Assembly (NCBI RefSeq): GCF_004341105.1 | Contig: NZ_SLZK01000001.1 | Span: 558,001 to 622,000 of the forward strand | Length of the DNA: 64,000 nt | Direction of reading: 5' to 3' | From: Rhizobium sp. BK418 | GTDB taxonomy: Bacteria > Pseudomonadota > Alphaproteobacteria > Rhizobiales > Rhizobiaceae | In this document: positions 21,036 through 28,586 of the stretch, in pieces | How positions within the stretch are numbered: the first letter of the stretch is position 1 | How the letters are laid out: each line of letters opens with the position of its first letter | Made by a program: the position numbers and the translations under genes | The notes under the pieces: generated by a model | Seen by the model: only the letters and a program-made list of their open reading frames with translations | Databases searched by the model: none | What the model was told of the DNA's origin: nothing

Positions 21036-22389
21036 TATTCTCGTCGTCGACGATGAACATGACATTCGCGAGATCGTCGCCGGTATCCTGTCGGATGAGG
21101 GCCACGAAACCCGCATGGCGCATGACAGCGACAGCGCGTTAGCGGCAATTTCTGACCGCGTGCCGCGTCTCGTCTTCCTCGATATTTGGATGCAGGGCAG
21201 CAAGCTCGACGGGCTCTCGCTGCTGGACGAGATCAAGACGCGCCATCCCGACCTTCCGGTTGTCATGATTTCCGGTCACGGCAATATCGAGACGGCTGTC
21301 TCCGCCATAAAGCGCGGCGCTTTTGACTTCATCGAAAAACCGTTCAAGGCCGACCGTCTGATCCTGATCGCCGAAAGGGCGCTGGAGAATTCCAAGCTGA
21401 AGCGTGAAAATACCGAGCTGAAGCGCCGGACCGGTGATGCTCTGGAACTGATCGGCACGTCGGTTGCCGTTTCGCAGCTGCGCCAGACGATCGAAAAGGT
21501 TGCCCCCACCAACAGCCGCATCATGATCTTCGGCGCATCCGGCTCCGGCAAGGAGCTGGTGGCGCGCATGATCCACAAGAAGTCGGCTCGTGCCAACGGT
21601 CCCTTCGTGGCGCTGAATGCCGCCAACATTACACCTGACCGTATGGAAGTGGCGCTTTTTGGCACGGAAGGCGGGCCAGGACAGGCGCGCAAGATCGGTG
21701 CCCTCGAAGAGGCCCATCGTGGTATCCTTTATCTCGATGAAGTCGGCGAGATGCCGCGGGAGACGCAGAACAAGATCCTGCGCGTGCTGGTCGATCAGCA
21801 GTTCGAGCGTGTGGGCGGTTCCAAGCGCGTAAAGGTCGATGTGCGCATCATCTCTTCAACCGCCTATAATCTGGAAAGCCGCATCGCCGAGGGCTGGTTC
21901 CGCGAAGATCTCTATCATCGTCTTGCGGTCGTGCCGGTGCGCGTGCCCCAGCTTGCCGAGCGCCGCGAAGATATCCCTTTCCTCGTCGATCAGCTTATGC
22001 GCCAGATTTCGGAACAGGCAGGCATCCGGCCGCGCCGCATCGGCGATGACGCCATGGCGGTGCTGCAGGCCCATGATTGGCCGGGCAATATCCGCCAGCT
22101 TCGCAACAATATCGAGCGGCTGATGATTCTTGCCCGCACCGACGGCCCGGATGCGCCGATCACGGCAGATATGTTGCCGACCGATCTCGGCGACATGCTG
22201 CCGAAGGTTTCAGCCAAGAACGATTACCACATCATGACGCTGCCGCTGCGCGAGGCTCGCGAGATGTTCGAGAAGGATTACCTGATCGCCCAGATCAACC
22301 GCTTTGGCGGCAACATCTCCCGCACGGCCGAATTCGTCGGCATGGAGCGCTCGGCGCTGCACCGCAAGCTGAAGTCGCTCGGCGTCTGA
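21025..22389 (+). CDS. ntrX: Response regulator NtrX
   Basis: 454 residues from the ATG at 21025, preceded by AAGGAAAG. A start six codons earlier is less likely. Receiver domain with phospho-acceptor Asp at residue 53 (VFLDIWMQG), AAA+ core with Walker A GASGSGKELVAR (about 170) and Walker B GILYLDEVGEMP, C-terminal Fis-type HTH (FGGNISRTAEFVGMERSALHRKLKSLG). Where NtrC has GAFTGA this protein has ALFGTEGGPGQARKIGALEEAH, so the sigma-54 contact loop is missing. It should therefore act as a sigma-54-independent regulator, as proposed for other alpha-proteobacterial NtrX proteins. Confidence 0.95.
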   Translation: MASDILVVDDEHDIREIVAGILSDEGHETRMAHDSDSALAAISDRVPRLVFLDIWMQGSKLDGLSLLDEIKTRHPDLPVVMISGHGNIETAVSAIKRGAFDFIEKPFKADRLILIAERALENSKLKRENTELKRRTGDALELIGTSVAVSQLRQTIEKVAPTNSRIMIFGASGSGKELVARMIHKKSARANGPFVALNAANITPDRMEVALFGTEGGPGQARKIGALEEAHRGILYLDEVGEMPRETQNKILRVLVDQQFERVGGSKRVKVDVRIISSTAYNLESRIAEGWFREDLYHRLAVVPVRVPQLAERREDIPFLVDQLMRQISEQAGIRPRRIGDDAMAVLQAHDWPGNIRQLRNNIERLMILARTDGPDAPITADMLPTDLGDMLPKVSAKNDYHIMTLPLREAREMFEKDYLIAQINRFGGNISRTAEFVGMERSALHRKLKSLGV

Positions 22390-22398
22390 CTTTCTCCG

Positions 22399-22414
22399 GC
22401 GCGGTCGGCCGCGC
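22399..22414 (+). terminator. GC-rich hairpin after ntrX
   Basis: GCGCGG (22399-22404) and CCGCGC (22409-22414) around a TCGG loop, ten bases past the ntrX stop. Only CCTCCTTTT follows at some distance, so termination may be partial and the downstream aminotransferase could receive read-through. Confidence 0.4.
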
Positions 22415-22459
22415 AGGCTCCTCCTTTTGCCCCAAGCAGGTTTTCCAAACAGGGTTTCA

Positions 22460-23323
22460 ATGCCAAGAATTGCCTATGTGAATGGACGTTACTTGCCGCA
22501 TTCAGACGCCATGGTGCATGTCGAGGATCGCGGCTATCAGTTTGCCGATGGCGTTTATGAGGTATGCGAGGTCCGCCACGGCCAGATTGTTGATCTCACC
22601 CGGCATCTGAACCGCCTCGATCGTTCCCTGGGTGAATTGCGCATCGCCTGGCCGATGAGCCGTGCGGCTCTGACGCAGGTGATTCGCGAGACGCTGCGCC
22701 GCAACCATGTCCGCAACGGTCTCTTCTATTTGCAGGTGACGCGCGGCGTTGCCCGCCGCGACCATGTCTTTCCGGCCGAAGGCACGCCGCCTTCGGTCGT
22801 CGTGACCGCCAAAAGCACCGATCCCTCAGTCATCGCCAGGAAGAACGCCACCGGCATCAAGGCAATCACCGTTCCCGACAATCGCTGGGACCGTGTCGAC
22901 ATCAAGTCCGTCGGCCTGCTGTCGAACGCCCTTGCGCGCCAGCAGGCGAAGGAAGCCGGCGCTCAGGAAGCGATCTATATCGATGTCGATGGCATGGTGA
23001 AGGAGGGGGCGGCGACCAATGTCTGGATCGTCGATGCTGATGGTACACTGGTAACGCGGCCTGCCGAACATGGCATCCTGCGCGGCATCACGCGGACCAC
23101 TCTCATCGATGTTGCGGCCAAACTGGGGGTGAAAATCGTCGAGCGGAAGTTCTCCGTTTCGGAGATGATGGCCGCCCGAGAGGTCTTCATCACCGCGGCC
23201 ACAAGCATTTGTTTTCCAGTGGTTTCCATTGACGGACAGGCCATTGCCAACGGTCATCCGGGAAGCTTGTCACAGAATATTCGGGAAGCCTTTTTCGACG
23301 TTGCGGAAAAGATTGCGATTTGA
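22460..23323 (+). CDS. dat: D-amino-acid aminotransferase (class IV PLP enzyme)
   Basis: 287 residues from the ATG at 22460 (MPRIAYVNGRYLPHSDAMVHVEDRGYQFADGVYE). An earlier frame opening at 22427 adds eleven unlikely residues. The class IV fold is shown by the N-terminal VEDRGYQFADG motif, the PLP-binding Lys in DIKSVGLLSNALARQQA (about residue 147), EGAATNVWIVDADGTLVTRP and the C-terminal TAATSICFPVVSIDG. It interconverts D-amino acids and 2-oxo acids and supplies D-Ala or D-Glu for peptidoglycan. Branched-chain or ADC-lyase activity cannot be ruled out from sequence alone. Confidence 0.88.
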   Translation: MPRIAYVNGRYLPHSDAMVHVEDRGYQFADGVYEVCEVRHGQIVDLTRHLNRLDRSLGELRIAWPMSRAALTQVIRETLRRNHVRNGLFYLQVTRGVARRDHVFPAEGTPPSVVVTAKSTDPSVIARKNATGIKAITVPDNRWDRVDIKSVGLLSNALARQQAKEAGAQEAIYIDVDGMVKEGAATNVWIVDADGTLVTRPAEHGILRGITRTTLIDVAAKLGVKIVERKFSVSEMMAAREVFITAATSICFPVVSIDGQAIANGHPGSLSQNIREAFFDVAEKIAI

Positions 23324-23433
23324 TACCAAGATTTGCTGGGCTGGAGGAATGAGGGTGCCACCTGCCTTGCTGGAGAGGTTGATTGATATTCTACCGGCTT
23401 GATCAGGTCGGCAATAAAGAAAGAAGCGGCGCG

Positions 23434-23676
23434 ATGGCGGAACGTTCTCAGAATCTGCAGGACTTATTTCTCAATACTGTACGCAAGCAAAAGATTTCCC
23501 TGACAATCTTTCTGATTAACGGTGTAAAGCTGACGGGTGTTGTCACCTCCTTTGACAATTTCTGTGTTTTGCTTCGCCGTGACGGCCATTCGCAGCTGGT
23601 GTATAAGCATGCGATCTCGACTATCATGCCAGGCCAGCCGATGCAGATGTTCGAGAGTGAAGAAGCTGCGTCCTAA
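23434..23676 (+). CDS. hfq: RNA chaperone Hfq
   Basis: 80-residue Sm-like hexameric RNA-binding protein that helps small RNAs pair with mRNAs. The sequence [64 protein letters not shown] contains Sm1 and the Sm2 motif YKHAISTI. Start is ATG at 23434; the frame opens at 23383 but homology begins here. In rhizobia Hfq affects nitrogen fixation and stress responses. Its position between ntrYX-dat and hflX follows the known hfq-hflX order. Confidence 0.97.
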
Positions 23677-23754
23677 GTAAGGTCAGCCGTCATTTCGACA
23701 CGCGATACAAAAAACGATTCCATCATCCCTGAAGCCGCCAAGCACAGGGATGAC

Positions 23755-25080
23755 ATGCGCGCGACAGTCGTCGTGCCGGTGCTAAAGTCACGCTCGCGCG
23801 GTGGACAGACCGAGTCGGCATCGACCCGTACACCTGAAAGCCGTCTCGACGAAGCGACAGGTCTTGCGCAGGCGATCGACCTCGACGTCGTCAATGCATC
23901 CATCGTGCCGGTCAACGATCCGCGTCCTGCAACGCTTCTCGGTACAGGCAAGATCGAGGAGATTAAGCACCTGCTCGATGAGCGCGATTCCGGTCTGGTC
24001 ATTGTCGATCATCCGCTGACGCCGGTGCAGCAGCGCAATCTGGAAAAGGAGTGGAACGCCAAGGTTATTGACCGGACGGGCCTGATCCTCGAGATCTTCG
24101 GCCGCCGCGCCTCCACGAAAGAAGGAACGCTGCAGGTCGATCTTGCGCATCTGAACTACCAGAAGGGTCGGCTGGTCCGAAGCTGGACCCACCTTGAGCG
24201 CCAGCGTGGCGGCGGTGGCTTCATGGGTGGCCCGGGCGAAACCCAGATCGAAGCCGACCGGCGCCTGCTGCAGGATCGTATCATCAAGCTGGAGCGCGAG
24301 CTTGAGCAGGTGGTCCGTACCCGGCAACTTCACCGCGCCAAGCGCAGGAAGGTGCCGCATCCGATCGTGGCGCTCGTCGGCTATACGAACGCCGGCAAGT
24401 CGACGCTCTTTAATCGCATCACCGGGGCAGGGGTTCTTGCGGAGGACATGCTCTTTGCGACGCTCGACCCGACGCTGCGCCGCATGAAGCTGCCTCATGG
24501 CCGCACCGTCATCCTGTCCGATACCGTCGGCTTCATTTCCGATCTGCCGACCCATCTGGTCGCCGCCTTCCGAGCGACGCTCGAAGAGGTGTTGGAAGCC
24601 GATCTTATCCTGCATGTGCGCGACATGTCCGATGTGGACAATCAGGCTCAGAGCGCCGACGTGTTGCGCATCTTGAACGACCTCGGCATCGATGAAGCCG
24701 AAGGCCAGCGTCGTATTCTCGAAGTCTGGAACAAGATCGACCGGCTGGAGCCGGAAAGCCATGACGCCATCGTGCAGAAGGCTTCGGGCACACAGAATGT
24801 CATCGCCGTTTCCGCCATCAGCGGCGAGGGCGTGGACAGGCTGATGGACGAGATCAGCCGTCGTCTCTCCGGCGTTATGACGGAAACGACGATTACGCTG
24901 CCCGTCGATAAGCTGGCGCTGCTGCCATGGCTCTACGACCACGCTGTTGTCGACGGCCGTGAGGACAACGAGGACGGCTCGGTGACCCTGGACCTGCGTT
25001 TGTCGGAAACCGAGGCTGCCGAACTTGAGCGTCGCATCGGCAACGGTCCGAAGCCCGCAAAGGAAGATTGGGAGCGATAA
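23755..25080 (+). CDS. hflX: Ribosome-associated GTPase HflX
   Basis: 441 residues. N-terminal HflX nucleotide-binding domain (SIVPVNDPRPATLLGTGKIEEI, IVDHPLTPVQQRNLE), a coiled-coil linker (residues about 170-200), then a TrmE-Era-like G domain with G1 GYTNAGKST at about residue 209, G3 DTVGFISDLP and G4 NKID. HflX splits stalled 70S ribosomes under stress. The first ATG is at 23755, but the same frame is open back to 23677 and reads plausibly (ISTRDTKNDSIIPEAAKHRDD) with no ATG, GTG or TTG, so the true start is uncertain. Downstream of hfq, 78 bases apart. Confidence 0.93.
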   Translation: MRATVVVPVLKSRSRGGQTESASTRTPESRLDEATGLAQAIDLDVVNASIVPVNDPRPATLLGTGKIEEIKHLLDERDSGLVIVDHPLTPVQQRNLEKEWNAKVIDRTGLILEIFGRRASTKEGTLQVDLAHLNYQKGRLVRSWTHLERQRGGGGFMGGPGETQIEADRRLLQDRIIKLERELEQVVRTRQLHRAKRRKVPHPIVALVGYTNAGKSTLFNRITGAGVLAEDMLFATLDPTLRRMKLPHGRTVILSDTVGFISDLPTHLVAAFRATLEEVLEADLILHVRDMSDVDNQAQSADVLRILNDLGIDEAEGQRRILEVWNKIDRLEPESHDAIVQKASGTQNVIAVSAISGEGVDRLMDEISRRLSGVMTETTITLPVDKLALLPWLYDHAVVDGREDNEDGSVTLDLRLSETEAAELERRIGNGPKPAKEDWER

Positions 25081-25088
25081 GCCCGTTT

Positions 25089-25107
25089 GGGCGGAGTTAT
25101 TCCGCCC
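25089..25107. terminator. Bidirectional hairpin between hflX and mazG
   Basis: GGGCGGA (25089-25095) and TCCGCCC (25101-25107) enclose GTTAT, which includes the mazG stop codon. Because hflX and mazG converge here, the 7-bp stem could slow transcription from both sides. There is no T tract, so it is not a strong intrinsic terminator. Confidence 0.4.
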
Positions 25108-25942
25108 CGGCTACGACGGCGCGCTCGATCGCTTTTGCTGCCTGCCAGATCTCTTCCATCCGCTCCAGGCTTGCTGCCTCGAGACTCTCGCCTTCCGCGT
25201 CAAGAACCGTCTCGATAAGGTTGAATCGGCGCCTGAATTTCGTATTCGTGCCACGCAACGCCTGTTCCGGATCGGCCTTGACATGCCGCCCGATATTGAC
25301 CACAGCGAAGATCAGGTCGCCGAGTTCATCGCTGACCTTTGACTTATCGCCTTCGCGCAGCGCAACCCGCAGCTCACCGACCTCTTCCTCGATCTTGTCG
25401 AGGATAGGTTCGGGCGCCGACCAGTCGAAGCCAACCTTGGCTGCCCGTTCCTGAAGCTTGAGTGCTTCGGTCAGGGCCGGAAAACTACGCTGCACCGAGC
25501 CGAGGAAACCGGCCTTGAAATCTTCACTGATGCCGCGGCGTGCCCGGCGCTCCGAGCGCTCGCGTTTTTCAGCCTGCTTGATCTCGTCCCACTGCTTTTT
25601 GACGGCATCGGGCGTGTCCGCATCCGAACGCGCAAAGACATGCGGATGCCGGCGGATCATCTTGCGGGTGATCGCCTCCACGACATCCCCGAAGGAGAAC
25701 TCGCCGGCCTCTTCGGCCATGCGCGCGTGAAAGACGACCTGCAGCAGCAGATCGCCCAGCTCATCGCAAAGATCGTCCATATCTTTGCGTTCGATCGCGT
25801 CAGCAACCTCATAGGCTTCTTCGATCGTGTAGGGTTTGATGCTCTCGAAGTCCTGCTCGATGTCCCACGGACAGCCGGTCACAGGATTGCGAAGTGCCGC
25901 CATGATCTCGATCAGGCGCGAAATGTCGTTCGAAGGTTCCAT
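25097..25942 (-). CDS. mazG: Nucleoside triphosphate pyrophosphohydrolase MazG
   Basis: 281 residues with two MazG-type all-alpha NTP pyrophosphatase domains. The first has the metal-binding EEAYEVADAIE pattern (about residues 38-48) and the later DELGDLLLQVVFHARMAEE; the second has EEEVGELRVALREGDKSKVSDELGDLIFAVVNIGRH near 165-205. It hydrolyses NTPs, including damaged ones, to NMP and PPi, and in E. coli it lowers ppGpp effects. It converges on hflX with 16 bases between stops, and lies directly downstream of the deaminase gene (six bases), probably in one operon. Confidence 0.94.
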   Translation of the reverse strand: MEPSNDISRLIEIMAALRNPVTGCPWDIEQDFESIKPYTIEEAYEVADAIERKDMDDLCDELGDLLLQVVFHARMAEEAGEFSFGDVVEAITRKMIRRHPHVFARSDADTPDAVKKQWDEIKQAEKRERSERRARRGISEDFKAGFLGSVQRSFPALTEALKLQERAAKVGFDWSAPEPILDKIEEEVGELRVALREGDKSKVSDELGDLIFAVVNIGRHVKADPEQALRGTNTKFRRRFNLIETVLDAEGESLEAASLERMEEIWQAAKAIERAVVAGAE

Positions 25943-25948
25943 GGTCTC

Positions 25949-26536
25949 TCAGTTCAGCGGAATGTCGTTGGCGCTCTTGGTGGCCTGATAGGTGTTGGAA
26001 AGGGCGGCATAGCGCGACTTGATCCGCGCCGTCTGCTCCTTGAGTTCGGCTTTGAGCCGTTCATCCTCGGTCTCGACCAGATCGGCGATTGCAAAGCTCT
26101 TCCAGAAGGCGTTCTGCCGCCGGTAGCCGCCGGGTTCGAGCCCGAAGACTTCCTTCAGGATTTTTAGATCGTGCGGGATCGCGAAGCTGTCACGCGAATC
26201 CTCGTGACTGAAGAAATAGTAGAAATTATCGAAGCCGGCCCAGGTAATCGCCGACATGCACATGGTGCAGGGTTCGTGCGTCGAAAGAAAGATCAGGTCC
26301 TTCGTCGCCGGCTTGTCGTTAAGCTCGTAGAAGCGCTTCAGCGTATGCACTTCTCCATGCCAGAGCGGATTTTCGAGTTCGTTATTGGTTTCGGCAACGA
26401 TGAGCGCCAGATCGGACTTGCGCAGGATTGCGGCGCCGAACACCTTGTTGCCGGAGGCGACGCCGAGTTCTGTCATTGGCAGGATATTGTCTTCCATAAC
26501 CTGCAGGAGGCGGTTGGCGATTGTCTTTTCCGGCAT
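25949..26536 (-). CDS. Nucleoside/tRNA deaminase-family protein
   Basis: 195 residues from the ATG at 26536, which has a very good ribosome-binding site (CAGGAGATTTTC-ATG); the longer open frame upstream is not used. The cytidine deaminase-like zinc site is HGEVHTL plus PCTMCMS (residues near 63 and 97-100). Most relatives read HAE, so the HGE here is a subgroup variant. The middle SFAIPHDLKILKEVFGLEPGGYRRQN and a charged C-terminal helix are specific to this group. Substrate (guanine, cytosine, nucleoside or tRNA) cannot be told. Placed upstream of mazG, so a nucleotide-salvage or clean-up role is plausible. Confidence 0.82.
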   Translation of the reverse strand: MPEKTIANRLLQVMEDNILPMTELGVASGNKVFGAAILRKSDLALIVAETNNELENPLWHGEVHTLKRFYELNDKPATKDLIFLSTHEPCTMCMSAITWAGFDNFYYFFSHEDSRDSFAIPHDLKILKEVFGLEPGGYRRQNAFWKSFAIADLVETEDERLKAELKEQTARIKSRYAALSNTYQATKSANDIPLN

Positions 26537-26789
26537 GAAAATCTCCTGTTTTGTCCATCCTATCGCCGTCTGGAATGAAGCGGAATGCATAAGTCCGGCA
26601 CTCGGAAATTTGCCACAGGCTTTATCCCCTTCGCGGTCGAGGTTCCTCTCGGGAAACCGGCGCGGCGGCCTCAAGATATGTGCTTTTTGCGTCGCACGGG
26701 TCAGTTTTCTCAAATCATTGATCAACCGGGTAAAAGAATACGCCGCTGGCCGGCCTTTGGAATTCTGTTTCTTCATTCGCTTGCCTGGA

Positions 26790-26801
26790 GAATGCATATT
26801 C
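26790..26801. promoter_or_regulatory. Gap before cysG with a near-palindrome
   Basis: The 289 bases between the deaminase start and cysG hold both divergent promoters. Only one element stands out: GAATGCATATTC (26790-26801), a near-perfect palindrome 25 bases before the cysG start, in an AT-richer patch. It could be a regulator site for the sulfite-reduction operon; no specific factor can be named. Confidence 0.25.
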
Positions 26802-26825
26802 GGCCATCTTCGAAGTGGATTGAGA

Positions 26826-28262
26826 ATGCCCTCCAGGACTGAACAGCTTTCGGTGTTTCCCGCCTTCTTTCGCGTGGAAGGTCAGATCGCGGCCGTTTTC
26901 GGCAATGGCGATGAAGCTTTCGCCAAGGTTCGCCTGCTGTTGAACACGAAGGCGCGTATCGTCGTGCATGCCGATAGCCCGGAAGCCGATTACCACGCGT
27001 TTCTGATAGCTAACCGCATCGAGACCGTCCGCGAAGTGTTCGCGCCCGAACAGGTCGAAGGCGCGGCACTGGTATTCGCCGCGACTGGTGAGGCTGAGCA
27101 GGACCGCCGAATTGTCGAAGCTGCGCGCGCCGCGCGGATTCCGGTCAACGCCGTCGACCAGCCCGATTATTGCGATTTCTATACACCGGCTCTCGTCAAT
27201 CGGGCGCCTGTTGCTGTTGCGATCGGTACGGAAGGTGCGGGTCCCGTGCTCGCCCAGATGATCCGCGCCCAGATAGATCAGCTTCTGTCGCCGTCCCTGG
27301 GGCGCCTCGCAACGCTTGCGACCAGCTATCGCAAGACGGTCGAGCATCTCGTTCCGCGCGGTGTTTCCCGCCGCATCTTCTGGCGTCGTTTCTTTTCCGG
27401 CCCGGTCGCTGATGCCGTTGCCAACGGCAATCTCCCGCAGGCCCGCCGATCTGCTAATGGCCTGCTGCGCTCACTGGATCGCGTCGAAGGCCATGTCTGG
27501 CTCGTCGGTGCCGGCCCCGGTGCCGAGGATCTTTTGACCTTGCGCGCCCAGCGCGTGATGATGGAAGCCGATGTCATTGTCTATGATGCGCTGGTGCCGC
27601 AGGCGATCGTCGATATGGGCCGCCGCGACGCCGAGCGTCTTTCGGTCGGCAAGCGCAAGGGCTGCCATTCGAAGTCCCAGGAAGAGATCAACGATCTCCT
27701 GGTCGATCTCGGCCGCCAGGGCAAGCGCGTCGTGCGCCTGAAGAGCGGTGATCCGCTTGTTTATGGCCGGGCAGGGGAAGAAATGGCCGCTTTGCGCGCC
27801 GCCGGCATCTGCTATGAGATCGTGCCTGGTATTACCTCTGCCTTTGCGGCTGCCGCCGATTTCGAGCTGCCGCTGACGCTGCGCGGTGTTGCCTCCTCGC
27901 TGGTCTTCACGACTGGTCACGATCTGACCGGCGACGTTCTGCCGGATTGGGCAAGCCTTGCTGTGTCCGGTGCCACGATAGCTGTCTATATGGGCCGAAC
28001 AGTCGCGGCCTCCGTCGCCGAGCGGCTGATGCAGGCGGGCATTCCCGCCGAAACCACGGTTGCCGTCATCGAGAATGCCAGCCGCGCCGATCGTCGGCTG
28101 CTGCACGGTACTCTCCGCGATCTTCCCGACCTGCAACATCGCGACGAGTTGACCGGACCGGTCATGGTCATTATCGGCGATGCAGTCGCAGGCGCCAATT
28201 TCGAACTGTCCGAACCGCTGGTGCGAGAACGCGTCCGGTTCGATGAACTTGCAAGGAGCTGA
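26826..28262 (+). CDS. cysG: Siroheme synthase (trifunctional CysG)
   Basis: 478 residues from ATG 26826. The N-terminal precorrin-2 dehydrogenase/ferrochelatase domain (about 1-210: FPAFFRVEGQIAAVFGNGDEAFAKVRLLL, AATGEAEQDRRIVEAARAARIPVNAVDQPDYCDFYTPALVNR) is followed by the uroporphyrinogen-III C-methyltransferase domain (about 215-460: VWLVGAGPGAEDLLTLRAQRVMMEADVIVYDALV, RLKSGDPLVYGRAGEE, VPGITSAFAAAADFELPLTLRG). Together they make siroheme, the cofactor of CysI encoded two genes downstream. The frame is open further upstream, but homology starts here. The next gene starts immediately after the stop (TGACATG). Confidence 0.96.
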   Translation: MPSRTEQLSVFPAFFRVEGQIAAVFGNGDEAFAKVRLLLNTKARIVVHADSPEADYHAFLIANRIETVREVFAPEQVEGAALVFAATGEAEQDRRIVEAARAARIPVNAVDQPDYCDFYTPALVNRAPVAVAIGTEGAGPVLAQMIRAQIDQLLSPSLGRLATLATSYRKTVEHLVPRGVSRRIFWRRFFSGPVADAVANGNLPQARRSANGLLRSLDRVEGHVWLVGAGPGAEDLLTLRAQRVMMEADVIVYDALVPQAIVDMGRRDAERLSVGKRKGCHSKSQEEINDLLVDLGRQGKRVVRLKSGDPLVYGRAGEEMAALRAAGICYEIVPGITSAFAAAADFELPLTLRGVASSLVFTTGHDLTGDVLPDWASLAVSGATIAVYMGRTVAASVAERLMQAGIPAETTVAVIENASRADRRLLHGTLRDLPDLQHRDELTGPVMVIIGDAVAGANFELSEPLVRERVRFDELARS

Positions 28263-28263
28263 C

Positions 28264-28578
28264 ATGGTAGACAAGGTTCTGACCGCCAACCGCCTGACGG
28301 ACGGTGTTGCCGTCTGGCTGAATGCCAACGGCGAGTGGGTACTCTCGTTGCAGGAGGCGCTCGTCGCTCGCCATGCCGAAGCCGTTGCGGCCTTGGAGGA
28401 GATCGGCAAGAAATCCTACGCCGACAACAAGGTCGTCGACGTTGCAGTCGTCGACGTCCAGGAAACCAACGGTCAGCTCTGGCCGCTGCGCCTGCGCGAG
28501 CGCATCCGCGCCCAGGGGCCGACCATGGAATATGCGCCGGGCTACAAGCCGGCTGATCCAGAATTCATTGCAGTCTGA
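28264..28578 (+). CDS. DUF2849 domain protein of the sulfite-reduction operon
   Basis: 104 residues, one base after the cysG stop (start ATG 28264, preceded by AAGGAGCTGAC). It has no membrane segment or known motif. The ordered core NRLTDGVAVWLNANGEWVLSLQEALVARHAEAVAALEEIGKK and the C-terminal MEYAPGYKPADPEFIAV match the small DUF2849 family. Family members regularly sit between cysG and cysI in rhizobia, which suggests a role in assembly or function of the siroheme-dependent sulfite/nitrite reductase. The biochemical role is not known. Confidence 0.85.
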   Translation: MVDKVLTANRLTDGVAVWLNANGEWVLSLQEALVARHAEAVAALEEIGKKSYADNKVVDVAVVDVQETNGQLWPLRLRERIRAQGPTMEYAPGYKPADPEFIAV

Positions 28579-28586
28579 GGAAGACG

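Noticed and set aside
26537..26825. Possible riboswitch before cysG
   Set aside because: No recognisable cobalamin, SAM or other riboswitch core was seen; only a short near-palindrome.
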